Assembly (NCBI RefSeq): GCF_035582795.1
Contig: NC_134366.1
Coordinates: forward strand, 31,357,661-31,421,660
Direction: 5' to 3'
DNA: 64,000 nucleotides
Origin: Mycteria americana
Lineage: Eukaryota > Chordata > Aves > Ciconiiformes > Ciconiidae
Both the position numbers and the translations under genes were made by a program. Shown here piece by piece: positions 26,801 through 40,600 of this stretch. How positions within the stretch are numbered: the stretch's first letter is position 1; each line of letters starts with the position of its first letter. A model generated the notes under the pieces. It was not told the DNA's origin and did no database searches. It worked only from the letters and a program-made list of their open reading frames with translations.

Positions 26801-28531
26801 CAGAAATACCAGCTGCTTCAGAAGAACAAACCTACAGTCTCCCTTAAACATGAAAGATACTGCCTGCTTCCTCCTCACTGTGCAAGCCACAGCTGCTGGA
26901 CCTGTTCTGAATCATTGAAACGAGGGGGAATACCCGCCAGCAGCAGGTTAATCAGGTCTCATCCTAATTTTAGTACTAAGAGGGGAAGCACTAACTAGAT
27001 TCCTCGGGATGTGTGGGTGAGATTCAAGGGAACGTGGGCTGAGGTGGCCTTAAGGCATAGCCGTGCTTTTCCAAATCTGTACTGTGCTAGGGGCTGAAGC
27101 ACTCAGCAGTCCCAAGTGGAGCATAACCAGGCTTCTAAAGTACGCTCCGCTTGCTGTCACCCGCTGTCACTTGGACACTGCTATAGAATTACAAGGACTC
27201 TTTCTGCAGTGTCAGGAGCTGCTGGATGTGCTGGTAGCCATAAACTACATCAGCCAAACCACACAACACAAAAAAACCCATTATTCATTTATTTATTTTA
27301 AATTCAAGCAGACGCGCAAAATCCCACTGTTTCACCAATTTACATGCGTATAATTTTCTTGCACGTCTTTTAAGATAGCTGAGTCCCCTCAGGCTAAGAT
27401 AGCGGCTTATGTGGGTTAGGTTAGGGTACAGACCTATGGGCTATAATGCTGATGAACCCTCTGCAAAACATCCTCCCACTCTGCCAGAGGGCTCTGGGAA
27501 AGGGCTCGGGGTGTTTCTCACCGGTTCTGCTCTCACGCCGCAGCAGTCTCATCTCCCCCAGCAGGTTTCCCTCGCCCCGCGGTGAGATCGTCACACGGAA
27601 CCATGTCAAAGCCTTATCAAAGCCACAGGAGTGGTAAGTTAAAACCCTAGTGGCAGGCAATACAAATCCTGTTCTTTTGCAGTTAACACTGGGAAACGCA
27701 TTTCCTAACCTCGCTTTCACGTTTGCATGGCCTTTCCATGATATTGTGCCCAAAGAGCATTAATAAGGACAAGGTGTGTGTTGCGGTCTGCACTGGCTCG
27801 CCGAGTGCATCGTATTACGTGTTGGGATACAAGAGCCCTCCCCTGCACGGGCGAGGAGCTATAGCCATTTCACAGGCACTGTCGACGTTCAGGGTGAACA
27901 TCTCAATTTCTGCTGGCCTCCTGGACAGCAGAGAAGTGCTTTACTCATCAGTCAGGGGCAGCTCTCAGCCTCCTTCCTATTACCCTTCCCTCTTACCATC
28001 GGTACCGTGCACTAAAATGGTACATTTTCCTGACTGAAACGTCACTGTACTGAAGGCTGTTTGCACCAGAGCTATGCCAGGGAATTTCTAGTTCTTGCAT
28101 TATTTCACGCCCAGCCCGAAACCTTTTGCTTAATTAACAGTGTATCTTTTAGAAAGAGGAGCAATCCTTGCAGCCAGATGCCCTGACTTTACTGTGTAAT
28201 TAAGTAGGGTCGTTGCCTAGGCCTAGTTTCTAGGCCTATATCAATATAAATTCAGATTTTGTTTGGCCTTATTTTAGCTGCAAAAAGGACTCCAAAAGAG
28301 TTTTCTCACAATTAGATTTTTAAGACCGCCCAAAAAGTCACAGTAAAGGTAAGTGCAAAGTTTTAGCCTTGATGTTAATTAACAGCTGAAATAATTTGCC
28401 AAGAGAAAAGCAGATTTTTCCATCCCTTGCAGCATTATAGAGGGGAACTTTTTAGGAAATGGGAAAATTTACCATTGTAGCTTTAAAATGATTTAACCTC
28501 TCCCCACTTTACCATCTGATCCTCTTCATTT

Positions 28532-28558
28532 AGCTAATTACATGGCTTGTAATTAGCT
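28532..28558. promoter_or_regulatory. 11-bp inverted repeat containing two TAATTA homeodomain cores
   Basis: AGCTAATTACA (28532-28542) and TGTAATTAGCT (28548-28558) are exact reverse complements separated by TGGCT. TAATTA is the classic homeodomain core, so this could be a paired homeodomain site. No conservation or binding evidence is available from the sequence alone. Confidence 0.35.
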
Positions 28559-31500
28559 CCTGCAGGCTTCAGTCAGAGGTGCTTGTTCAGAAGCACTTAC
28601 CAACAACTATTCCCTTGGTACCATTACATGGAAATGCTCGAAGCTCTGGGGCTCGCTCCGGGTGTAAGTGGGGCCAAATGACCCCCTGTACCGAGATCAG
28701 GGGGGTAAATGTTGTTCTATAGTGTGTACTTGTTATGTGCGTTAAAAGCGGAGCCAAGTTTTGCCGCGTTTGCTTCAGAGGAGTTATATGGCCTTATCCT
28801 GGAAAGAGTAAGGTAAGTGTGATCGATACAAGGTTGTTTTACCCCGTGTCGGAGGTGACACCAGGATTTCCGTCTTAACACTTAGCAGGACTGAACTCAA
28901 ATTGAGGTCTGCAACACTTTCTCTTCAGATTTTGTTGGAACAAATAAGAAAGCATTTTAAAATATATCCATTTTGTTTACAGTCTACATTAAATTACAGG
29001 CTCCTAGGTAAAAGTATTAGCCTGTCTTTGTTTTCTGAAACTCATGCTGAGGTTCTCTGAGTTGCTGAGCAATAGTATAGTTAGAAATCAATGTAAAGCT
29101 CTATGTGAATTGGATATACATGTGAACCCTCAAATGCACGCTATTTAGAAGGACATTTACTGCCTCCAGAATGTATGCAAATTGCTTGTTTTTCCCAATC
29201 ATCTCAGTTATAAACAGTTGTCACAATGTTTGGTTTTGTTTTCTCATTTCTGTGCTTTTTAGCGATACTGAACCTGCTGGAGAGACAGATTTGTTTTCTT
29301 TTTTTAATGATTATTGTCTACACTGATGACTTTCCCCAATAAAACGCAGGACAACTGATTAATGTTGTGAGCAGTAATTTGTGTTCTTTTGTAAAGGTTG
29401 CAATTATATCTGTGTTGCTTATATGTTAGGCTGCAGACTGTAAACCCGATTTTAGGAGCAAAGCATAAGTGGAGTATGCGTTACCGTGAGGATAGACTGG
29501 AAATTAAAAGGCTGTGATAGCCAGTCCAGCAGTGCTTTCCTTCTGCCTCTGTTATGAAGTTAATAGCTGGTAATCACAAGTCCCTCATCCTTCTACAAGC
29601 TTTCTTGTGGATGCCTTCTTTTTCCAAAATCATGTCAAACCATGGAGTCCCTCTCAAAGTTGTCATAGTAATAAAGAAATGTACTTTGAACGTTTTTCCT
29701 ACTATCTAGTCTGAAATAGACAGAAGTAGAATATTTTTAGCTTAAGAAGTATGAGAGGAGAATATTGCCTGCAATGGTATTAAAGCAAATATCCATATGG
29801 ATGCTACACTTAGTACAAATGATTCTAAACTGTTCTCTACTAATCTGTTTATAACACTTTCTCTCACACTTATCATTAACCTTTTAACTTTAATATTGCG
29901 TAAAATACTTTGCCATCTGAATGCTGAGCAGTTCTTCCTTGACAACATAAATGTGGAGTTAGTACTTTACACATCTAACCCAATATTGTGTCTGTGTATT
30001 TAAGACAGAAATGTAATAGCATTTGACATATAATTAAACTGCCTGTGGCTATTCCACTGAAGTAAAAGGCTCTTTTGGTCAGAGATGGATCACCATTGAG
30101 ATTTTCCTCTGTTTCCAAATCCTAATATACATACTGGATAACAGTGAACCTGCTTGGCGTAGGTCTTAGGGCAGATAACCCTGTGGTGCATTAGGGGATG
30201 CTAGGGCTGTAAAGCTACATCTAGATTAGGATATTAAAAGTATCCAGGTCCGTTTGCTGGTAAAGAGACCAACAGGCGTGATGTACCCTGCCCATGTAAA
30301 CTGTCTTATCCTACAAAACCAGGTGGCTGGGCACAAGCTGCCTGCTGGGAATGGTCCTCGAGGAGTTCAAACTCGGTAAGTGTCCGTAGGGGTGGCCTGG
30401 GAGAGGGCTGGCTGGTATGGCCAAGAGCAAGGCATGTCATGCAAACAGTTTACCAACACAGAATTTACTGATTTCCCAGTAATAGTCCCTGGCACTGTTT
30501 GATGCAGAACTACATGTTTAGCATGATTTTCATGCTGGTTTCATTCTGGTTCTTGCTGTTTAGCTGTAGATTTGCTTCACCACATCCCAAATTCATCTTG
30601 TCCGACCATTTGTGATTTGAATGATTAAAGGTGTCACTTTCCCAAGTAGAGTATGGAAGGGAAGACTGGCTGGTCAGGGGGATTCGAGGCTGAACACCGA
30701 GGGGTCTGGGCACACTTTGTTGTTTGACCAGACCAGGAAATATTAGGATACTAAAGTCCCACCTATAACATAAACAAACAGTGCCAGAGCACCCGCTAAT
30801 TGCATGGTTTGGAAAGAGAGCATACACAAACCGTGAAAGGAATAATGAAGAAGGCCAGACCATGGGATTGTATAGGATACACACTCTTCTGGTGCTTCCA
30901 TGCTTTGACTGCCTTCTATCCTGACTTCAGCTTCTTTTTCTGTTTTTATTTATTTATTTATTTTCATTCCTTGCTAGAGGTTTAGAATCCTCTCAATCCC
31001 CCACCAACAGTTCATCAGCAAACTCCAGGTTAGCAATCTGTGATGCCCAGAAATGCACAAAAGACTTTTCAGTAACTAGTATTTAATGGAGGTAGAGTAA
31101 ACAAATCTACAAAATTGTGATTTTCTTCTGGCAAATGGAAGTAACACAGAGAGGGGTGGATTTCAGTGGGCTTTAGTTTTGGCTAATTCCAAGCAGATTA
31201 AATTAAACATTAATTCTTCTTCACAAAACCAAATTAAAAAATCCTGCCAGCGCTGTTTGCATCATTACTGTGCATAAGCTAATATGGAATTGTATTTCAG
31301 AATTAAAGACTGTAATCTAAGATGATCACAAAAAAGTAAATCATAAGTCCCAAGGCATTTTTCTAGGTTGTATTTTTTTGTCCATGTCGAGTAGTATATT
31401 ATACGCTGTTTGGATTTGGTACTTTGAAAATACCTCTTAATTATACTCTAGAAATTTAATTGTTGCTAAGTAATTCTAGTACGTATATCGCTGGACGTGA

Positions 31501-34500
31501 ACAGAACCTAAAGAAACTGAGGAATGTACTGACAATGAAGAATAATTATGCTTCTGGGCGGCCAATAATTTAGTACATTTGGGGGGAAAAAAACCTTGGG
31601 GGGGAAAAGGCAGCTAGTCGCCATTAGCAAATAAATGGCAGGAAGTCATACTTCACATGGAACTAGAATAACACAAATGACACAGTGAAGCACAAGCTAA
31701 TAACTGCAGCCATTCTGCTGGGGGCAAGTAATTGAGAGACACGGGAAGCATTTTTAGGAATGCCAAAAAATACATCATTACTGGCTATTTGATGGGACAT
31801 GTCAAAAAGCCACAGTCAGCTAAAAATTAAGACACATTTGAAGAGATGTATCTGTAGCAGTTCAGACAATATTCTACAGATGGAGAGCTAATGCTCAGGA
31901 ATGACATATGCAAGGAAGACATTACGGTATTTACACTCCATTTTAGCTCTGTTGTATACATAAACTGTGAACAGCTTAGATGTGAAAACTCACCAAGTCC
32001 CAGTGAGACAATGTGATGCACTATAGGGGCTATGCAGATTGCTGGGTCATCTCCTTCTATTGCAAATCCATAATGGCCAATATTGAATGCGAGGACTGCA
32101 AAGGAGACACAAATTCTTACAGTCTCATAATAACTCCATTCACTGCGCTAGACAGTATTGTGTATTGACTTCCATGTCAGCTTACAGATAATAGCGGTAG
32201 AGGAAAAATAGCTATGAATGTGGTGTTATTCCATGTAGGTGTTCTTAGCACTGAAAATAAGAAATAAAACTTCCTTTTTCCAGACTACTATTAGATCATT
32301 TTTATTCTTACTGTGAAACAGAAATATAACCCAGCTTTTACAATTGTAATTTTTGCAACTTCCCTTATTTGGTACTACTTCAAAATCAGTCTTTCTTGGC
32401 TTTGACTATATATTGCTTATTTTACTGCTGTGATTAGCCTCCTTGCCTTTGCAGCAATGAAAGTAACTCACAAAAATAATATCCGTAAGTGTACCCAGGA
32501 ACAGTAGCATTGGCCTGCTATTGCCCAGTACCTAGGCAATAATGCTGGTTTTGCACTGGGTAGACTCCAGTGCGGTGATTTTTATGTAGGCAAAATGATT
32601 GCTGCCTGACTTTGACTGTGCTGCTCAAGAGGAGCTCATGTCCTTCTTTTGTTGCAGACTGGGCTGGCCGGGAGCCACTGGTGGGGTATTCTTTTTATGA
32701 TGGGAAATGTTTCCTTCTTAGGGTTATTTGGCTTATCAAAGTTTTAACTAAGAAAATTCCATGCAGGTGTAAACAACAAAAGCTTTGGTAGTGTCTTTCA
32801 TATCTTTTGCCTTCTTTCTGAGGAACGATGCACTGTTCTTAAGAGGCTGATGTTACACATAAGGAGCTTTTAGCTTGTGCGGGGTGTTGGTGCTGGATGG
32901 CTCAGAGTGCTAAGGAGAGATGTAGGGACCAGGTGTCCTTGGAGCCATTGGGATGGTGCAGATTCCCATCAGCCTCATCTTCTTTCAGCAGTGTAACAAA
33001 AATAACAGTTTTAATGGTGAGTCAAACATTACTGATGTTTCATATTGATTAACGAGCGTAAAGGTCACTACGAATTGTGCCTGGAACGCTTGAAAGTCAC
33101 TCCTGACCTGACTGAGGAGGGAAGCGATGGCCCTGCTTTTGTCATCTTCAGCCCATCTGCTCCTCTGAGTGCCATTAAAAAGGAAGTGAAATGGAGGATG
33201 TATGGTTTATAGCAAAGAGCATGGCTGTTTTGTCACCTTCCTTGCAAATACATATTGATTTGCACTTGCAGGGCAGGCTTATTTTAAGGTGTCAGGGCAG
33301 TAGGATAGCAAGTTTATCAAGGCGAGCAGCCAACTTCAGAAGGTCTAGTAGACAGCAGAAACAAAGTTCTGTCCTTTTCTTCATAAGCCATGCAGTTTGT
33401 TTTAGCCCATAAACTAATGCAGTATAAAGCACGAAAAATATCAATCCCCAAAAAGTTAAGTCAAGCCCCCTCTAACAATGATTTGTCTTGAAACAGGGTC
33501 CTGCAGCCTACATTAACTCTACAATCCACATTAACCAGGGCCTTGTAATAACTTTGCAGAGCAACATTTGACATCCGCTACTGAAGTATTTTTGTTAACT
33601 TCTATAGTCAACCAGTATAGGGTCTTAAAACAGAACCATATGCTCCAAACATGAGCAAATAGTGATAGAGGAATGTTGCACAATTGTTTATGCAGATATG
33701 ATACCTTTTGAAAGATTTTGCTGTTAAATATTATCAGGGCTGTGTTTGTTACTAGTTGTCACTGTGGTGAAATACAATTATTGATCAGAAATTATTTTTA
33801 GAAATTGAAACTGCTGCATATTTCTAAAGAGGGGATGGAGATGATATAATCTGACAGTATTAATTAAATTGTAGTTATGCTATTTCATTCTGGTTTTGCC
33901 TTAGAAAAATTGCTAAGACTCTTAACGAAAATTTGAAAAAAAAAAAAAAAAGATGTTAAAAAGGGAAAGGTCTGTTCTGGCATTGTCTAGTTGTCTTGTT
34001 TAAGGCAAAGGAGAGGCTAAGTAATGCAGGACTGGACTTTTTCGTCACTGAAATCAGTAAAACTGAATGATTTCAACATTAATATTAACCATTGCAGAAA
34101 GGAAGAGGCTGTCTTACAAGCTGTTTGCAGTATTGAGGCTGGTTTTCAGATTAATTTTTTTAAACTTTGGTTATTCTTTTGAAAATATGACATAGTGTGT
34201 ATGTCCAGTCTACCTATAAATCCCCAACCAGCAACATTAAATTTGGAAGCAAAATCATCTTGCCCATAAGTAGTGTGAGCTGGAAGTCTAAAGTGCTAAG
34301 CAGCTGGGCTTTTATTACACTCATCTTCACCAAGTATACTCAGTCAAATGTATACAGTCAACGTTTTGTTTTCAATTGTTTGAAACATTTTTGCTGAGCT
34401 TTTCTACCACGTTTTGAGCCAGAGTGGTATTTGCAGCAGCTCTGCACTCCTCTGCTCAGCATCTAAGTCCTATATCGCGGTACTACATCCATTATACAGC

Positions 34501-34549
34501 TGTAGATAGGATCAGCATATACGAGGTGATGTGATCATTTTGTGCCTGT

Positions 34550-34615
34550 GGAGACTTAAAACTCAGAGGTCCTTGGGTGCCATTTCACCCAAGGACCTCT
34601 GAGTTTTAAGTCTCC
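34550..34615. repeat. Perfect 30-bp inverted repeat with 6-nt loop
   Basis: Positions 34550-34579 and 34586-34615 are exact reverse complements, separated only by CCATTT. Pairing stops at 34549/34616. The arms are not low complexity (they contain CTCAGAGGTCC). There are no mobile-element ends or flanking duplications. The structure could fold in RNA or DNA, but no promoter or known microRNA is recognised. Confidence 0.97.
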
Positions 34616-37600
34616 CAATGGTTGACAATTAGGTGCAGAAAGGTATCTTGTTTATTTACATTTAATTGCCTGTTGTGACTGAAACTTTGATAACTGCCTG
34701 CTTTGTCAGTGCCAGATTTAAACCAGCTCAGAATAATTAGGTGATAAAATGAGAAAGTATGAATGTCCTCTATCCACACTTGAGATTCAAATATAACTTG
34801 TAATTGTTGTGTTGTAACAAGGAGAAGGACGCTTTCCAGAAGAGCCACAGCCTAGGAAATCGGATTAATAACAAGTCAAATGTCAAAATCACCTAAGGTA
34901 ATGCAAGGGATTGAATTAGTAATGCCTGCAGATGTGACATTTAAATTAGCAAATGGAGACTCTTATGTCTTAGAAGTCCGATTTTCAGGATTTTTGGACT
35001 GGGACTGTGCTAGAATGTCAGGCCACCTCAGGCTCTGTTTCATGAACATGTGTTCTGAGGTGTGCATGTATGTACAAAGTTGCCAGTTCACATTTATAAA
35101 AAGTGAAATTAAGGACAGTATTACCAACCCTAGGAACTCAAAAGACAGACACAAAAAAATACTAGTTTAAAAAAAAAATATTTTTAAGAAGTTGGCAGTT
35201 AAGAAGTTTATCTGCTTGAGTTTTCTAGAATCACATTCTTAGCTCTTTTTCACAGCTTTCAAAATTAAAACTGAGTGTTAAAACTATTCACAGGATTCCA
35301 GAATCTGAAGATTTAGGGAAGGAAAAAAACCAAACCACAAACTGTGAAAACCCTTCACAATTGGCAATACTGTCAATACACAAATATGACATTCACTACT
35401 AAATACAACATGAAAAGTCTTCACAGTCAGCGCAGACAAAAGCGTCCATCGGAGTTAGTGTGCATCAAGGGACTGAGTGTAAATGGGAGCACAGCACACG
35501 AATGGCAGAGAGCTGAGCTGATCCACTGGAGATTGCCTATCTAATGGGATGTATAAAGAGAGACCCATGACAATAACAAAGATGCTGGGGTTTTTTTTCT
35601 ACAAATGTTAAAATTTCCTGGATATATTAATTTCCTCCACCTGTTACCCACGCATACGTGAGTCAGAGGTAGATTTGAGATTTTCATTAACAGTGATGAT
35701 AATTTTCACTCTTTTGTTTGTTGGCTAACAAGAATTTTAACTCAGTGTCAACCTGTTTGCTCTGTTGTCGTTAAGGATTTAGGTTAGCAACTCTTAATTT
35801 TTAAGTTTCTTGGACCCAGATTCCAGCTCTATTCAAATTAGAGGCGAGATCCCTTGACATGACCATACCTGTGCAATTTGGAAAGATGATGTCTACCGGT
35901 GGTTTTCAGATGAATGACAGTGTCTTTTAGAAATAAACTATTACCCAACTTTTTTCTTTTTTCATATTAATTTCCTGGCCAGACTTGCACAGATCACATG
36001 AAGACACGTTTGTATCAGACATGCTGTCATGATTTGAAACCTGGACCAAACAAATAATACCATGTATACTCCAGCTTTGCTATTAGCTCTAAATGTGAGT
36101 TGCCTAGCAACTTTGTGTTGCCTTACCATTTGTAAAGTGGTTCTGCTATTTAATTTTCCCTCAGGAGTGCTGTGAAAGTTAGCACAAGCAGGCAACATTT
36201 ATAATGAACTTTAAATTTGTAAAGTGCTGCTCAACTCCTAAGTACTATTTACTTGAGCTCCCACTTGCTTTGTTCAGAGGTAGATTTGAGGTAACATAAC
36301 TTAACAAACATAACAATGACATGAAAAACACAGAAGTATGTATTAAACCAATTTTTTAACCATCAGCTGCCAAACTATAGTCTTCTCTGTTGGTGGACAG
36401 TAAAGAACTGATTGTACTTTTTTTTTTTTTTTTTAATAAGGGAGCATTCAGAGTGCTGATGCTTTGAATGAATTCCAGCATGAGTAATTACATCCTACCA
36501 TATCTAAATATCAATTAGATGTGGCCTTTTTTTATTCGTTTCCTGTTCCACATTGCTGGGTTGTGTTGCTGTGCCCTGTTGAACAGTAGACACATTCACC
36601 CTAAAGTTGGCAACATTTTTGTGGCAGACAAAGTGATATCTTTATGTCTCAAGGATGATTCTCTGAATGCTTCCACAGACACTGGTTTTGCTCTGGGGCA
36701 GCTTGAGTAGTGTTGCTTTGGCTTATAGCAGCATAAGCATGTGTGTAGGGATTATGGTACAATAATAACTATATAAATATCAAATGATTAATAATATTTG
36801 ATACCGTGGACAGTTGATGGATACAAAGCTGAATCCTGTGAGGCAGAGATTTAACTGCTGAAACAATATAAAATTCACTACTCAGTACTAAAAAACCCCT
36901 ATCTTAGAATTAGTATTTACCCTCTTGGGTTTTTTCCTCAAGTTCGTTGGGATAAATTGTGAATGTGGACCTTCCACTTCAATTAATTTACAGACCATTA
37001 GGCCCCTGGTATTTATGCTGTGTGCAGTGGTGTGGTATTTGAGTCATAGTCAATAGTTATACCAAGTGCTATTCCATTATTCTTTTCATTGGATATTATG
37101 CCAAATTTCTTTGAGGGCAAAATATAAGATTCAGTGACCAAAAAAAATCATTTATTTATGAGGGACATGGTTGAGAGCCCACGAGTAGTGAGGAAATCAA
37201 ATTCTTTTCATTTGCTTGCAAGGCCACTTCAGCAACTCAGCAGAATACAGTGCAGAAAGAAAAGAGGATGGGAAGAGGACTATTTCAGTTTGACTTTGAT
37301 GGCATTGTGAGATACTGAGCCCTTTAAACTCCAGGCCAAATAAAAATTCAAGGTACCTGGCGCCTTGCAACATCAAGCCCTTTATTTGCCGGAATGTAGA
37401 GCCTGATACCACAGATGCTGAAGAAAATAAGGAGGTTTCCAGATGGCTCTAAAGGAAGCTGGATGTGATAATTAAAAGTGTCTCACAGTCTTGCTTAATC
37501 TGGACTTTGGTCCTTAAGAGTGATTTTTATATATGAATCACAGATTTGGTTTCTGCTGATGGGTATCTGCTCAGCATTTTTCAGATGGTGCATCTATAGA

Positions 37601-40600
37601 ATGGGGCTGATCTTAAGACCTATAGCATGACCAGAAAGTTCCTTAGTTATAGTGAGACTGGCCTCAGCTTTCAAAATTAAATTGGGCAATATGTGTGTAA
37701 ACATTTGGTCCCTCCTCGTTGCAGCAACTAACCAAGGTGATCTGCAGTGGAAGATTAGGGCCTTGTTTTATAAAATTGCAACTTTGAAGTAACACTTTAT
37801 GTTTGTGAAATCAGATAAAGGGTCACTGGTCTAGCCACTTCGTGGAAATGGAAGGTTTCTTAGCTTAGACATCACCAAATGTTCCCAAAAGATAAAATCA
37901 GATCCAACAAGGAATTAGGGTTACAGTTGAAAGCTGAGTTGCTTGCCAGGGAATAAGACAAGCCTTGATCTTTTTGCTCAGTACTCTTTTAATGGGAAAA
38001 AGAAACATCATCTCTTTCCCTGTCAGGTAATTTACATCCAGGATTCAAAAGAGGGAGTAGTGACTGGGTGACCTTGTCTTGCATAAAACAGAGCTTCAAA
38101 CAGAGGTAAACTGTTTCTAGTGAGCCTGGCTGGTCTTTTGACAATACTCTTCTATTGCTTTGGGATACCCAGAGTCCCCAGGCACAGATTTATTCTGCAG
38201 TCTAATTGGAAATGCCTAGGAAAGGTGACAATCTGAGAGATTTATAACTAATTGCAATGATTAAAGTGTTAATTCTGAAATACCTCACTAAGATATACCA
38301 TTTCCATGTTTCTATCTAGTAAGCAAGATAAATCTGTGAACAAGGACTTCAGTGCACATCAGTCTTGTTGACTGAACGTCACGCATTGAGAGTTTGCCGT
38401 TATGAGAAGAAAATTACTTATCAGAATAACGGTTCCAAAAGTTGCATACAGAGCTGGCATCCTTTGGATTAATATGTTTGTTTCAGACAAATTAAAATAG
38501 GGCTTCATATTATGAAATCAGGCTAGGTGCACTAATGGGGACAATCTGTACATGCAATCCATAGAGGCCCTTAATTTTGGAGACCAACAAGAGATGTGCA
38601 TGGCAGTTGTGGATGAATGTTTGTACACAGCCTGTACATATATAATATTTCTGCTCACCTAATTCACACATGGGCATGTTTGAAAATAAACCCATATATC
38701 ATTTTCCTTCTTTTGGCAGAATTATAGTGACTTTCATACATATTTTTCAAATGCCACTGTAGCCCAATTGCACTGAAAGACAGATCAGTATTCAAACTGT
38801 CAACAAAGAAGACTGATGCTGATCATAAGTCCCTATTATCTGGAAGATTTGACATGGACTTGAGTTGGGATACAGCTTTGATCAATGCTACTTAACTGTA
38901 TCATTACCTGATGGCTCATCCATACATGATAGAATGGACATCAAATTATGCTGAAAAATACTTATAAATGTGGGTGCTAATTGTGATGCTACACTGATAA
39001 ACGAAGTGTCAGCTCTGGATGACACTTTATTAGGTGTAATTAAGTACAGCACTGAGTCCAGCAGTAACAGTGCAGCTATGATTGTCGGCTTTGAACTGCG
39101 CATACTGCAGTGCTAGGAAAGAGGTTGGCTGTATAACACACCTCCTAACGTTACCTCCCACCCCAGCAAATCTACTTGATTAATGACCTACTGACATCTT
39201 ATTAGATTATCATGCATCACCACTCCACAAGCACCCTCTAAAATTTTGTATCCTGATTTCTAGGCTTACTGTTTTCTTGCAAATCAGTACTTTTGAGAGC
39301 AGGTTGTGCTGTATTACGGCTGGCTGACTCACAAAATCCCATGGCACATGAAGATCTGAGCTTATACTTCTTGAATATTTTTCACACTGTAACGAAACAA
39401 AAGTCTTTGAAATAAGCAAGAGACCCATGTGCATGCTCTAGGATGGCCAGAAGTGGGGTATGGAGTGGCCATGGAGTTGTGGGAGAGCCCAATCCTTGTA
39501 CCTGCTCTGCCTTACAGGGAGCAGAATCCCAAACTCCAGGTAAGCATCCTTATTCCCACAGTATATTGCTGAGTACCTTAGCTCCGATTATAGTGCAGGT
39601 TTTGCTTCTTCCCTGTCTTCTTCTCCGGACTGGACAGCAGTGCCCCTCAAGAGGCTATTACATATTGCTGTCTATGATAGAGGTAGGCAGTACAGCAGAA
39701 GGATGTTGACACTCTTTCCTCTACTGTTTAAATAAGCAAAAAACGAGCCTGTGAATGTCCTAGTCCTAAAACTGCTTTATTTTGGTTTTAGTTTGAAACT
39801 AAGTATCAGATATAACCGTTACAACATGAATCAATGAACGTGAATTCTCTTTGTCTAACTCTCTACTTAGCAACTCCATTAACAGCTGTGGTTTTTTTTT
39901 TTTTTTTAATCAGGTTGTGCTTCTAAGGCTAAAGCCTGTTGGGTGCCTGGAAGTATTTCTGTTTTCAGTGAGAACCTCTGTTAACATGACACAATCCCTT
40001 TAAAATGCACACATGCACTCAGCAAATTTGATAAGCCCTGAGATGAATTTAGATGCACAAAGATGGTGAAGCAGCCTAATCCTTCCTACAGAAGATAATG
40101 TTTAAACAAATTTATTTCATTCAATGAAACACCTGGGCAAGCTTATTTAATATAGTCTCTGCATTTAATTATCTCTGCTGAAGGGGCACTTGCCATATTT
40201 CAAAATAGGATTCTTTTCCTTTGTATTAATTATTTTAAGATCCTCAAAGGAAACCTGGAGAGAAATAAAAAAAAAAAAGGGCTCTTAATTAACCTGAGCC
40301 ACCAGAAGTCATCTTTTTGGAATAGGGAAGCTGGGATATGGGACTGAAAATAAATGGTACTTTAAAAATCAGACTGTCTACATAAATAATGAAAAATAGC
40401 TGTTAAAACCTGAAAAGAATTCTGTATGAATGAATTGTTGCTAGGCATTAATATCAGAAAGGCACACTTACACATTGAACTGTCTTTTGGAGAAAAGACA
40501 AAAATAGAAAAAATAATTCTGTGAAGAACTCAACATGGTCAAAATTATTGGCAGAAGTCAAGGAAGTGTAAAATTATGATATACCCAGAGAACAATACAG

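Noticed and set aside
27421-27753. 110-codon minus-strand ORF with a protein-like stretch (CGFDKALTWFRVT)
   Set aside because: I could not tie it to a family, no splice or promoter context was seen, and overlapping frames on the other strand are also open. It might be conserved non-coding DNA, but there is no support for a gene.
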